A stretch of DNA of 64,000 bases from Galdieria partita. Lineage: Eukaryota > Rhodophyta > Bangiophyceae > Galdieriales > Galdieriaceae. Where the stretch lies: contig BQMJ01000010.1 of assembly GCA_025991245.1 (NCBI GenBank), positions 186,001 through 250,000 on the forward strand, written 5' to 3'. Both the position numbers and the translations under genes were made by a program. Of this stretch, positions 23,701 to 34,554 are shown one piece after another. How positions within the stretch are numbered: the stretch's first letter is position 1; each line of letters opens with the position of its first letter. Under the pieces are notes generated by a model. It worked only from the letters and a program-made list of their open reading frames with translations. It had not been told where the DNA came from and ran no database searches.

Positions 23701-26700
23701 CTGACATTAAGTTATTTGGATCAGTTCTTGGTCGCAACAGAGAAATCTTCTCATCAATGTTGTGAACCACAATTGAAGAAAAGTGCTTTTTACAAATTAC
23801 AGTTTATTCTAGCTAAGTGTGGCTTGCATTATTTGTCAGATTGCATACGCAGAAATGAGTTTTATACTCCAGAATCTTTTCCTGAAGGTGATCGTTCCTC
23901 TAAAAAAGTCTCATCGAACGATGATGTGAACGCGTTTTCAAATGCAGTGAAAGATTTAAATGACTGGACGATTTTTTCTAGCGAAACATTATATCCACAG
24001 CACTTTGCATCAGATGGAACATTGTCTGACCAACGTTTTGAATGTATTAAGCCCGAAGCATTTCGTGTGTGGCACCTGCTTGAAAGTGTATGCTATGAGT
24101 CGTCAAGCCATCTATCGCAAATGGTGACCAGGCTTCGCTTAATTTCATACAGAGACAAAGCAGAGCAAGATTTTTTTTCTGAACTAGAACGGATATGTCT
24201 GTATGAAGATTGCGTTCATATCGAACTGGATGACAAAACCATTCGCGAACTTTGTACTATCAATCTTGAGCAAAAGCAATTTACCAAGTTTGTTGTTTGG
24301 TTTGTCAAGTATCTAAATGTTTGGACTCGAGGCCAAAATGAAATCACAGAGAAGGAAGCGGCTTTTTATGACATTAGTCAAATCGCGCAAAAGTTATGGA
24401 AACCTTCTTGTGTTAATCTCCAAGAAAGCATTGATTACTCGACGAATTTATTGTCAAACGTTTTTTGTTTAGAGAGGGCAAAGCTTTTATATGAAAAGAG
24501 AGAATTCGATTCAGCTATAAAAGGAGTTTCGAAAATGTTGAGCGGCTTTCCTCTTCAGAAATTGATGGTTAGTATCTCCGTAATCTGTCATTTCAGTTGA
24601 TCTAAGTGGCTTTTAGAACTTCTCGTTTTTAGAATGTAATCAAACTACTGCTCCAGCAAAACTACTTTTGGAGACATATATTCATGCATCGTTTGTCTTA
24701 GGCAGGTGGCTGTATGAAACGCATTCAGAACAAGCAAAGACAGTCTTTGAGAAATACTTCAATCATGCAAAGGACGTTTGTATGAAGTCCCAGCTTCTTG
24801 TTGAAGTAAGATGTCAAAGTTGTTATCATCTGGCTTCCTTTTCTGACCAGGTAGTGATGATTTTCTTCTCATTTGAGCTTTGAACAAAATGCAAGTTGCA
24901 AAGGTCTTGTCATCCATTGAGGGATATGAGAATTCAACAGAACGTCGGTTTGAGAGTTGTTTGGACAAGCAGCGTGAAGAAGAGTTGGAGAAATGTAAGG
25001 AACTTTCGAAGCAAAACACGCTGACGCGCTCACAGAAAGACGAACTTTTGCGTCATATTCGTTCTTTGCAAAGGGAGGTTCGAAATTGTTTTTTTGATCA
25101 TGACAATTTGCTAAACTTTTCCCAAAAGATTGACTACAATAAGGCTAGACTCCAAGCTACTCGGGAGAACTGTGATTTTTGGCTGAAGAATGCTCTTGAA
25201 AATTATGCTCAATGTTTGCTTTTTGGAAATCATTATAATGTGATCAGCACCTTTCGCTTTGTGGATCTCTGGATGAATAACAGCCTTAGTGGAGAAGTCA
25301 ATTCATACCTTATGTCATTATTGCAATGTGAAAATTCCCCGCTTATTCTTAGAAAATTTAAGCCGTTGATATATCAGCTTTCAAGCAGACTTGACTTGAA
25401 GGATAGCCTTTTCCACAAAGCTATCTATCAATTCATTTTTGAGATGGCAAAGATGTATCCTCAGGACTGTATTTGGCCACTTTTAGCGTTATCGAAAGGC
25501 GATAGAGTACCTCAAACTCAGAAAGGAGCAGAAAGGTTCAATGTCGAGGTCTCTAAAATGGATGCGGCAACAAAGATTTTGAAGCAGCTGTATCCTTTTC
25601 ACAGTAAACTTATAAAACAAATGAAAGAAGTAAGTGAAGCTTACCTGGAACTTTCTGAGTTGCCTGTGGACTCGCAGGGTAAGTCAATCCGTAGCATGAG
25701 AAAACATTATCGATAGATAATTTTTGCTAGGTGAGTTTTCAACCAAGTCACTTATGTTGAGCAACATTCGCGATTTCGTATTCGTACGAGTACCTAACAT
25801 TTCCAATAATTTCAGACATAATGTTGATGATGATCAATATGAAGAGAAACCTACTGTAGTTTCATTTTCAGAAAAATATCAAGTAGCTGGAGGCATAAAT
25901 CATCCCAAGGTTATTACTTGTCTAGGTTCCGATGGGAAGGAATATAGGCAACTTGTAAAAGGTTGTGATGACTTGAGGCAAGATGCCATTATGCAACAGC
26001 TCTTCCAAATCTCGAATCAGTTGCTGTTCATGAGTCCAACAACACGAAGCCGTAGGCTGTTCATGCGAACCTACAACGTACTTCCTTTGAGTCCGTGTGC
26101 AGGAGTGGTAGAATGGGTTGAAGGAACCGTCCCTCTTGGTATATATCTAATTGGCGCAACAGGTTCAGAAAGCGAGAGTGCTCATTGTCGGTAGGTTCCA
26201 ACATGATAACTGGTAATTTTCCTTCTTAAATGAACTATTTAAAAGTTTTAGACCTCAAGATTGGTTAAGCGTTCAATGTAGAAAGAAACTTCGTGAGGCT
26301 CCGGAACATCTGAAATCTGAAGTATTCAAAGAAATTTGTCAAAATTTTCAACCTGTTTTTCGCTATTTTTTTCTGGAGTACTTTCAAATTCCTTCGCAAT
26401 GCTTGGAACGTCGTTTGGCGTATGCTCGGTCTGTAGCTGCAAGTAGCATCATAGGATACTTAATTGGACTTGGAGACCGCCATTGTTCGAATATTTTGTT
26501 GGATGTGTATACTGCAGAAATAGTACATATTGACTTTGGCATTTCATTTGAGCAAGGAAGGTAATGTTCGTTTTAATGATTTTTTTGTTAGTAAGCATTT
26601 ATGTTATTTACAAGAATGTTGCGAACACCAGAACGTGTTCCTTTTCGTCTTACCAGAGATATTGTAGATGGAATGGGTTGTTATGGTGTGGAAGTAAGGA

Positions 26701-27151
26701 CATCATCAAGTTACTCTGTTTTCAATTGTGTGGAGCTTAAATATTGCCATAGGGGCCGTTTAGAAGATCTTGTGAGGCTACTTTGAGCGTTTTGCAAGAA
26801 TATAAGAAAATTCTTCTCACAGTCATCAAAGTTTTTCTTTATGATCCTCTCTTTCGTTGGGCTTTGTCTCCTTTGAAGGCTTTCTTGAAACAAAGTAAGA
26901 AGAGTTCCAATGCGACTTTTTTACCGAAACAGGGTACCTTTAATTCCCTGGACATTAATCTTCAGGAAGCAAATACAATCCAGGGAAATAGCGAAGCTGC
27001 CCGTGCCCTTTTACGTGTTCAAGAGAAACTAAATGGCTACCTTGAAAGTGAACAAGTTGACACGAGAACTCATGTACGTCGTTTGATTAATGATGCTAAG
27101 AATTCAGAATCTCTGTGTAAAATGTTTGAAGGCTGGGCTCCTTGGGTATGA
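17730..27151 (+). CDS. ATM: ATM/TEL1 DNA-damage checkpoint kinase
   Basis: PI3K-like protein kinase that signals DNA double-strand breaks. Exons: 17730-19048, 19110-19190, 19232-20202, 20254-20746, 20792-21322, 21371-22276, 22325-23025, 23064-23271, 23322-24567, 24617-24850, 24904-25678, 25731-26190, 26252-26560, 26615-26693 and 26753-27151. Fourteen introns of 38-61 nt; the coding sum is 8712 nt, giving 2903 residues, near the size of animal ATM. The N-terminal two thirds are helical repeat. Kinase motifs: [42 protein letters not shown] (catalytic loop), [15 protein letters not shown] (activation segment), [14 protein letters not shown], then the FATC end [12 protein letters not shown] rather than ATR or TOR is indicated by these blocks. 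The least certain junctions are 19049-19109 and 24851-24903. Confidence 0.95.
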
Positions 27152-27183
27152 AGATCGTTGTAGATGATATTTACTACATATCT

Positions 27184-27628
27184 ATGTATCTCTTGAGAGA
27201 ATGCAGAAACAATCAAGGACGTTTGTTGTTCATCATACTGTTGTAAGTTTTGTGATCTTTGTAACATTATATGTTTTCGACGTATATGTCACGATATAAA
27301 CACGTTGAATTTTCAAGACAGCGTGTGATGTCAATTGCATAGTCATTTCTCTCTAAATTTCGAGTATATTTAGAACCAATTTGCAAGTACAATATGACTA
27401 CATTGTTCTTTGATGCTATACGTCTTTTTATAATCTCTCTGAATGTTTTTTAGACTTTTCAATGAACGAGTTGAATTCTCCGGGGTTCGTCGTAAATGTT
27501 TACTATTACCAAGTAATTTTTCTGAACAAAATGACAATTCTTCCGTTAACGAACAAAGTTTATCGAGTGAAGCTTCCCAGAAGTTATCGTTATATTCGAA
27601 GTGTTCTTACTATAATTTGGCCAAATAG
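27184..27628 (+). CDS. Possible small spliced gene, unknown
   Basis: An ATG at 27184 opens MYLLRECRNNQG followed by a hydrophobic run, ending at a GTAAGT donor (27243). An exon 27454-27628 after TTTTTTAG continues in the same phase and ends in TAG. Together they would encode 77 residues. The intron would be 211 nt, long for this window, so an intervening exon may be missed or the two parts may be unrelated. The second exon (for example VEFSGVRRKCLLLPSNF) has reasonable amino-acid composition. No family recognised. This stretch otherwise holds nothing I can identify. Confidence 0.22.
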
Positions 27629-27689
27629 CTGTTGAAAAGTTCTTTGAGTAATTTTGACTATTATCAATGCTACCTTCTTCATTCGAGAA

Positions 27690-28031
27690 ATGGTTCAAAA
27701 GAAATTGAAAGACTTTCTAACAACTGGGACGATTGAAAAAATGATGCAAAAAGGAAATATAGAAGAGAATAAACTATACACAAACCAGCTAAAGTAAATT
27801 CTTATTTTCTTGTGGACCAAAATGTGGATTGCCAGACTTCTATCGAAAAGAGCCAAAATTAAGTCCTCTCAGGAAGATAGTTGTATTCACAACTATAGAA
27901 CAGTAGAAACTTCGATTGTTTCAAACTTTTTTTATTCATTGCACCATATAGCAGAAGCTATAAAAGCTATAGTTGTATTGAGTTGCATGAATGTAAGTTT
28001 GGGTCTAATAGTCAGTGTGGAGCATTGCTAA
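27690..28031 (+). CDS. Small protein, unknown, two exons
   Basis: Exons 27690-27793 and 27836-28031 (42-nt intron, GTAAAT donor, TGCCAG acceptor) give 99 residues in consistent phase. The N-terminal 35 residues are charged and helical (VQKKLKDFLTTGTIEKMM); the C-terminal part becomes hydrophobic (HHIAEAIKAIVVLSCMN), possibly a membrane helix. No family recognised. The stop lies five bases before the ATG of the following HAD phosphatase gene on the same strand, which is extremely tight; alternatively the segment is 5' untranslated or upstream sequence of that gene. Confidence 0.35.
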
Positions 28032-28036
28032 TCACA

Positions 28037-29207
28037 ATGGAGATTTCAAGAGACGTAAGGATTGTATTCTCAGACTTGGACGGCACTTTGGTTCACTACC
28101 CACAAGAGCTAAGAAGGTTATAAAAAATTCCTTTGGCTTCCGACTAAACTTATATTGTGCCATTATGTTAGATATTCATTCGTTGAAGAACTTGAAGATG
28201 GGAAATTCCTAGTAAGGTTTGCTATTTCCAAGTATTGAAGACTTATTGACAAACTCATATATATATATATATATATATATAGATACAAGGATTCAGGCGA
28301 AGAGAGGATTTGTTTGGCCTTACCTTCGACCACACGAGGGTATTCGCTGATATCGCTTGAGACTTGTCAGCGCATCAAGGAGATACGTGATAAAGGAGTG
28401 TATTTTGTATATATAAGTGGAGCCAGGACAGTTACATTTGAAAGACGACGTTCTTTTTTGCCGTTAGTTGACTTTGAGGTATTCTTAAGTTTTGCTCTCC
28501 CAGTCTAGTGTTTGATGATTGAAGGTTTTTGAAAACGGAGGTGTTATTACTCAACAAGGCAAAGTAGACCTGGAGTGGCAACAAAATATATTCAATTTTA
28601 TAGGATCGAAGTATAGTTTACAAACACCAGTAGAGGAAAGGCAAGGTTCTTTGTGGGATGTCTATAGACTCTTATCTCAAAAGGGATTTACAGTTCGTAG
28701 AAGAGATATTTTTCGTCCTTCGATCACTGAAACTTGGTATTTAGTTAGATGTCAATGGCTATTTGACACAGTTTCGCGTAAGAGTGCCGGAATCAAATAC
28801 AAGACTGGCAGAGGAATGGTCACATTTAGAACCAGAAATCCAACAAAAGATGAATGTGCAAGTAGTTTCCAATTTGAATTTATTGGATGTTATTCCTTCT
28901 GTTTCTGGCAAAGAAAACGCTGCGAAATATATTTTAACGAAGCTTCAGTTGGATCCTTCTCATTCAGTATTTCTGTAAGAATTACGTAGTTATATTTTAC
29001 TGAAAACTTTAAAGTAGAATTTAAAGGATGGATGATGATAATGACTTGAAGCTTGCACATGAGTGTGGACAGGTGGTCGTGGTAAATATTTCTCATCCTA
29101 AAGTATTGGAACAACTAAAGTCAGATGGTTCTAAATGGCATCGAGTGCAAAAACAAGGAGTCTTGGCCAGTGAAGAAGCTTTGGATTATATTCTTCGTCA
29201 ATTATAA
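28037..29207 (+). CDS. HAD-superfamily hydrolase (Cof/sucrose-phosphatase-like)
   Basis: Six exons: 28037-28116, 28172-28211, 28290-28478, 28525-28692, 28745-28974 and 29027-29207, giving 295 residues. Motif I is FSDLDGTLV at residues 11-19 (nucleophile Asp13, acid Asp15). Motif II-like YISGAR, the cap entry VFENGGV, the GFTLDVNGYLTQFRVRV segment, and the late motif LMDDDNDLKLAHECG (metal-binding Asp residues) follow in family order. It probably dephosphorylates a small phosphorylated metabolite, but the substrate is not readable. The second exon is only 40 nt, and intron 2 (78 nt) contains an (AT)n run. Choosing the acceptor at 28289 and the 52-nt intron 28693-28744 was needed to keep the frame. 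The gene is convergent with Ku80, 42 bp apart. Confidence 0.8.
28256..28282. repeat. (AT)n microsatellite within an intron
   Basis: About a dozen AT dinucleotides directly before the acceptor region of intron 2 in the HAD hydrolase gene. Likely length-variable between strains; it lies where a polypyrimidine tract would be expected. Confidence 0.9.
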
Positions 29208-29249
29208 CATATTTCTAATAGAATCTGAAAGAGTAAAGTATACTCATCA

Positions 29250-31823
29250 TTAAAGTCCATAAGTAAGTTTTTCCAACTGCTTTTCAAGTTCTTCTTCTTC
29301 CTTTGAATTTGTTGAAGATATCTGTTCCTTGCCTGGAGCAGAGATGCGACGAAATAATGTACTTTTTCTTTCTACGATATTGCGAATGAATATCTCTCCT
29401 TGAGTCTAATCGAAGAGAATAACTCTCTATGTCTGCCAATTGAAAAGAAATACTTACTGCTCTTTGGACTATATCCAACAATAATCGATTGTATCTCAAC
29501 TCTTCGCCTTCCACTATACATCTCTTTCGAAAGGCAGTAAGGCAATGGATAATCTTATCATCTCTATACGAAACGAGTAATAAGTATGCTGCAAAAACAT
29601 TCCTTCTCTTCTTACCTTTGTTGGTCTTCTTCCTGTGACAAAAGATGTTCAATAACATCTTGCATTTGTTTCATAGCTTCTTCTAACCAGTCATGTCTCT
29701 TGTTCGACAACATATTCTCAAAGTCTGCAACTGGAGTGGCTTCTCCCACTTTTGTTTTCTCCGTAAAGATAATTTCTTCAACAGGTTCTTCCTTTTGATA
29801 TTCCTCCAATGACTCATTCCTATCAGGCCAGACGCTTGGAAGATAAGGCTCGATAGAAATTTCTTGTGGAGATGTAAGTATTTTCCTTTTCTTCCTAAGA
29901 TAAGATTATAAGTAAACCTAAATTCTATATAAATATGAATGTGACTTTAAAACCTTCTTTTTGTTTTGTCTATTTTCTTCAAAGGAAAATGTTTCCAAAG
30001 TTGCTTAAATGGTTCAGGATCTCGGCCAGTCAAGAAATAAGCTGGATCCAATACTCGTTCCAAATATGAAGATAGCGGAGGGAGAGAGCCATTTTCATCT
30101 ATTCAAACTGAAAAGAGAGTTCAATCAATTGCCAACCAATACATACCATTATGTAGTGTTTGATATACAGCACGATCTTGAAGACATTGAAGTAGTCGTT
30201 GATGATAATAATGAAACACTCTTGTAGATCGAAATGTATCTTTCAATTGTTTCGAAGCCATCCAGTTACGTACTGCGTCCACTTGTTCCACATCTACACT
30301 GTCTGCCAAAGAATGTAAAGATGGAAATGGATAATGACGAATGTCTTCTAAAACGGGTAATCGACATAAAAACAAACAAAGAATACCGTCACTCTTCAAA
30401 TGAGGCCACATTAACATCAAAACAGGTGAAGTATTATCTCTTTGAACATATCGACACAAGGCCACTCGATCCATTTCCAACATTGCTTCAGTCAAAGAAA
30501 CAAAGTACGTAACGGATATTTCATCGTTAGGATCAGCAATCATTACATCCACGCCAGACATCAATACATGTTGAGCGAAATCCTTTTTAGGTAAGAAACC
30601 TAAAACTTTGAGACATTGAGGAGCACCATAAGAAAGTGCAGGCAAGTCAAAAGGAGAGACAGGAATCATAGTCCGACCATAAAAGTGTCCTTCGATCATT
30701 TCTTCGGGCTCCAGTTCGCGATCGTCTTGTACTGAAAAGTAATGTGTTTCCCTCACACAAACTACTTGTCTTCCAGACTCCATACTTTCAGACCAAAATA
30801 TACGTTTGCCAGTAGGAGGCTTGAATTCTCTGCAGTATGTATACAATCGAACAGGAAACTATTCCATGAAAATTGTTTTCAAACGGACATCAATCACATT
30901 TCTTTATCTACCGACCTGAACTGAAGCAATTTGAAGCATTCCAGAATAATTTGTACGAAGTGAAAATGACTTTACTATCGGTTCGCTTAGCTGTTCCATG
31001 GAATCGTCAAAGGACAAAGCCTATTATGATTGTCAATATACCAAATAGTAGAAGTTATTCATACAGTCCCATCTAAGCTATCTGCTAAACGACATAATAA
31101 AGCAGCATTGGATATTTGTACCTTGTGAAGACTAATAACAAGCATCATCGTCCATCTTTCACAAAAGAAGAGATACTTACACACTATCTTTCAGAAAAGA
31201 TTCAACTCCAATCACATCAAGACGAATAATGTGTTCTTTCAAAGCAGGCAAAATATCTTCTAGCTGTTCCGTAAAGAGTTGCTCAGTCCTTGATACAACA
31301 ATTTGGTTTCAAATAATATCTGGTTGACACCTTACTTACTTGCCATCTGTTATCAATACTATTCTTGGCTTTAGTTTCTTCTTGTTGACTGCTCTAATTA
31401 AAAGATCCGATGAAACACAAATGGCGTCAATATAATCACTAAATCCCCCTTCTACCTATTCTTCTGTCAATGTATTGCAGTATAAACTGTAAGATCAGTT
31501 TCTCACTTGACAGTGGTACAAATACTTCACCAAAGACATATCCGGACGCTCCGGTACAACTAAAGTTTTAATATGCGTATATCCTCCTAATATATTATGC
31601 AAGTGATTTTCTGGTTTTGTAGCACCCATAAAAACAAGACCTCAACAAACGATGAGCTCCAGGAATCAAAAACAAAATAGGCAAGACTACCGAATAATTG
31701 TCTCCAAGATCCATAAGTTATACATCTTAAGAAAAACGCAACTGATAATTGCTTTAACTGGTTGAGCGACTGAGCATCTAAAGTATGGCCTATGTCACAA
31801 ACCAGCACAATCGCTTCACTCAT
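29250..31823 (-). CDS. KU80: Ku80 (XRCC5) DNA end-binding protein
   Basis: With Ku70 it forms the ring that captures broken DNA ends for non-homologous end joining. Eleven exons: 31823-31691, 31640-31507, 31455-31340, 31288-31183, 31121-31065, 31020-30916, 30858-30147, 30098-29954, 29894-29616, 29563-29458 and 29393-29250; the sum is 2037 nt, 678 residues. N-terminal von Willebrand A domain: AIVLVCDIGHTLD, LVFMGATKPENHL, IVLITDGKTEQLF. Ku core: EEMIEGHFYGRTMIP, CLKVLGFLPKKDF, MLMWPHLKSDGILCL, LPVLEDIRHYPFPSL. C-terminal part: PVADFENMLSNKRHDWL and the helical domain AFRKRCIVEGEEL. No obvious DNA-PKcs-binding tail (it ends KLTYGL). The last junction (29394-29457) is the least certain. Its first exon lies antisense to an upstream in-frame Met of the cysteinyl-tRNA synthetase frame. 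Confidence 0.92.
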
Positions 31824-31862
31824 TTTGTGGTGCCAACAAAAGAAAATAGGACAAAGCTCATT
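31824..31862. promoter_or_regulatory. Shared start region of Ku80 and cysteinyl-tRNA synthetase
   Basis: 39 bp between the Ku80 ATG and the preferred CysRS ATG. If CysRS instead starts at its earlier in-frame Met (31785), the two coding regions overlap antisense by 39 bp. Confidence 0.4.
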
Positions 31863-33449
31863 ATGTATCTTGATGGATTCCAGTTGCTTGCAAAGCTTAA
31901 TTCTAACCAGTTTGTCTATTCTAAGAAGAGTTTCAAACATAAGAATAGTTATACTCGCTTCGGTCGTCTTTTAATATTACGTTCTTGTGAGTGTTCCTCA
32001 ACCTCGTTAGTTTTATTCAACAGCAAAACCGGAAAGAAGGAACTTTTCACCAGTTTGAGATCCAACTTGGTTCATTTCTATAGTTGTGGTCCAACTGTAT
32101 ACGACTTTGCACATATAGGAAATTTTAGAGCTTTCATAACCTATGACTTGATAAAGCGCTGGTTGTTCAATCTTGGGTATCGAGTGATTCATGTTTTGAA
32201 TATCACCGATGTCGACGATAAGATTATTCATAGAGCTTTCAAAGAAAATCGACCTGCCAAGGAAATTACTGACTTTTATACCGAGCAATTTTTCAAGGAT
32301 ATGCAGCGTCTAAACTGTTTGCCTGCTGATTATTATCCTCGAGCTACCAATCACATTGCAGACATGTGTACGTTGATCGACAAACTTGTACAAAAAGGAT
32401 TTGCGTACGTATCGAATGGCTCAGTTTATTTTTCTGTTGATAAGTATCAACGCTATGGGATATTTACTTCATCGACCTTGAGTGTCAGTCAAACACCGAG
32501 TGAAGAAGAAGTAATGGACAAAGCCAATCCAAATGACTTTGTATTGTGGAAAAAGTACAAAGAGGAAGACCACAATATTTTTTGGGATAGTAAATATGGA
32601 AAAGGTAGACCTGGTTGGCATTTGGAGTGTTCTTGTATGGCTCTTCATTATTTAGGTTCAGAAATAGATATTCATGCAGGTGGTGTGGATTTGATGTTTC
32701 CTCATCACGAAAATGAAATAGCGCAAGCTGAAGCTGTTACTGGAAAGACTTTTGTCCGTTATTGGATACATAATGGCTTTATACAAGTGAACGAGGAAAA
32801 GATGAGCAAGAGCCTACAGAATATAAAGAAACTAGGAGATATCGCATTTACTTCTTTCGACATAAGAGCATTTCGATATTTGATAGTTTCTTCTCATTAT
32901 AGAGCGCCCTTATCTTTTCATCAGGATGCCTTACGAGGAGCTAAGAATACTGTTAGGAGATTAGACCATTTCATGAATAGGATTTCCATGGCTTGCAAAG
33001 ATGATTCGATGCCTAAATACTTAGAAAGCGAAGATAAAGTATGTGAAAATCTCGTAAAAGATACTTGGCAACGTTTTCAGAACGAAATGAACGACGATTT
33101 GAATACTCCTCGAGCACTTGCAGTTCTCTTTGAGTTGATTCATAAAATAGAAAATAGATGGAAAAAAGGTCTTTTAAGTCAATATGCCTCGAAGCAAATC
33201 GAAAACTTGATGCGACGAGTCGACTCTGTTTTGGGTATCATTTTTTATTCCTCAAAAGACGCGACAACAACAGTTCAAGATACTGATATTCCCCAGGAAG
33301 TCTGGACACTTCTTTTACAACGGAATGAAGCGAGGCACCAAAAAAGATTTGATATCGCAGATGAACTACGCGAAAAGATTAGATATTATGGCTATCAAGT
33401 CGTGGATACTCCTCAAGGCAGTAAACTCGAACCATACCAACAAGTATAG
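31863..33449 (+). CDS. CARS2: Cysteinyl-tRNA synthetase, probably organelle-targeted
   Basis: Charges tRNA-Cys. Single exon, 528 residues from the Met at 31863. About 65 basic, Ser/Leu-rich residues precede the catalytic core, compatible with a mitochondrial and/or plastid transit peptide. Class I signatures: YSCGPTVYDFAHIGNFRAF (zinc Cys and HIGH-type motif), HVLNITDVDDKI, GRPGWHLECSCM (zinc), HAGGVDLMFPHHENEIAQAE and EEKMSKSLQN (KMSKS loop). The C-terminal anticodon region is bacterial-like and short. An in-frame Met at 31785 also exists but overlaps Ku80 exon 1 antisense. The stop codon is only 2 bp from the stop of the convergent eIF2B-beta gene. Confidence 0.93.
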   Translation: MYLDGFQLLAKLNSNQFVYSKKSFKHKNSYTRFGRLLILRSCECSSTSLVLFNSKTGKKELFTSLRSNLVHFYSCGPTVYDFAHIGNFRAFITYDLIKRWLFNLGYRVIHVLNITDVDDKIIHRAFKENRPAKEITDFYTEQFFKDMQRLNCLPADYYPRATNHIADMCTLIDKLVQKGFAYVSNGSVYFSVDKYQRYGIFTSSTLSVSQTPSEEEVMDKANPNDFVLWKKYKEEDHNIFWDSKYGKGRPGWHLECSCMALHYLGSEIDIHAGGVDLMFPHHENEIAQAEAVTGKTFVRYWIHNGFIQVNEEKMSKSLQNIKKLGDIAFTSFDIRAFRYLIVSSHYRAPLSFHQDALRGAKNTVRRLDHFMNRISMACKDDSMPKYLESEDKVCENLVKDTWQRFQNEMNDDLNTPRALAVLFELIHKIENRWKKGLLSQYASKQIENLMRRVDSVLGIIFYSSKDATTTVQDTDIPQEVWTLLLQRNEARHQKRFDIADELREKIRYYGYQVVDTPQGSKLEPYQQV

Positions 33450-33451
33450 AA

Positions 33452-34492
33452 TTACAAAAAAGTATCAATTTCATCATAAAACTCATTTAAAATTCTATAA
33501 ACATACGAAGGACTGAAGCCACCACTATTTGTCACTAATAATCGTATATACTGAGACTGAATCAAATCTAATCTTGGACAACTAACTTCCAGCTGACGAA
33601 ACCATGACTCATTCCATACTTTACAATTTTCAATAACTTGAGAAGGAGATAAAACATCATATAGAATATCGGGATGATGAGGAAACAAAGGAGTAAGTTT
33701 GTGCAATCCTGCACAAATAACCAACGGAACTGCATAATGTCTCGCTGCTGCAGCCACCATAAAAGTTCCTGAAGCAGCCAATACTGAACCATCCGCCATG
33801 ATTGCTTCCGCTCCTATGATTACTTTGTGAACTCGGGACATCAACGCCACCACAGCCGCATCACTTATCAAAGTAATATCAACATTTTCTTCACTCAAGT
33901 TCTTCGCCAATCGATGTCCTGAGTAATCCAATTCACATTCAGCTATAATAATTTCAAAATGTCTCTTCTCGGCAGCACTTTTAAGGAACTCTTCCACGCT
34001 TTGAGAGTGGCCAAAAGTCAAAAGCACCTCATTGGAGTGAATGTGTTCCAAACTTTGTTCTGCAATATTGGGAAGAACTGCATCCAACTCATCTTCAATC
34101 TCACTTATTGACTCCATAACAATATTCTTAACTGTTTTTGCGTTCTTGACTGGATTGCGACAAGGACTCCCAAGATCCGAAGTGTCTAAACGAGGGTTAT
34201 TCGCTATTTGTAACTCTTCGTGTATCACTTTTAAAACTCTTCTAGCCATATTTTCAGCAATAAAACAACGTGGATATCCTCTTGTCAGTTCCCTTCCCAG
34301 TTGTCTGACTGCATCTTCAACCTTGTCCAAACCGCTTGGAGCTACTGAAGACACAACAATACGTAAAAGTCTAAGAGTTTCTTTTGCTATTCTTAATCCT
34401 GAAAAGGGCTCTTCTCTCAACTCTTTTTGAAGGTAATTGAGGGCTCTTCTAGTCTCTTTACCTATTAACCAGTTTTCAGTTGAATGATTCAT
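33452..34492 (-). CDS. EIF2B2: Translation initiation factor eIF2B, beta subunit
   Basis: Regulatory subunit of the guanine-nucleotide exchange factor for eIF2, part of the alpha-beta-delta subcomplex that senses eIF2-alpha phosphorylation. Single exon, 346 residues, the usual length. The core reads LLTFGHSQSVEEFLKSAAEK, IIAECELDYSGHRLAKNL, ITLISDAAVVALMSRVHKVI, IIGAEAIMADGSVLAASGT and AVPLVICAGLHKLTPLFP, then SGGFSPSYVYRILNEFY at the end, the eIF2B alpha/beta/delta Rossmann-like pattern. Beta is preferred over alpha and delta because of the overall length and the DYSGH block. Convergent with CysRS at a 2-bp spacing, so the two 3' untranslated regions must overlap. Confidence 0.88.
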   Translation of the reverse strand: MNHSTENWLIGKETRRALNYLQKELREEPFSGLRIAKETLRLLRIVVSSVAPSGLDKVEDAVRQLGRELTRGYPRCFIAENMARRVLKVIHEELQIANNPRLDTSDLGSPCRNPVKNAKTVKNIVMESISEIEDELDAVLPNIAEQSLEHIHSNEVLLTFGHSQSVEEFLKSAAEKRHFEIIIAECELDYSGHRLAKNLSEENVDITLISDAAVVALMSRVHKVIIGAEAIMADGSVLAASGTFMVAAAARHYAVPLVICAGLHKLTPLFPHHPDILYDVLSPSQVIENCKVWNESWFRQLEVSCPRLDLIQSQYIRLLVTNSGGFSPSYVYRILNEFYDEIDTFL

Positions 34493-34554
34493 GATTCTCT
34501 ACTTAATCCCAACCGAGGTTACTGAAATATTCTGTGAATCCACAAAAATATTTA

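Noticed and set aside
31785-31862. Earlier in-frame ATG of cysteinyl-tRNA synthetase as main start
   Set aside because: It lies antisense within Ku80 exon 1 and adds sequence without family similarity; the Met at 31863 already leaves a plausible targeting leader. Kept only as an alternative.
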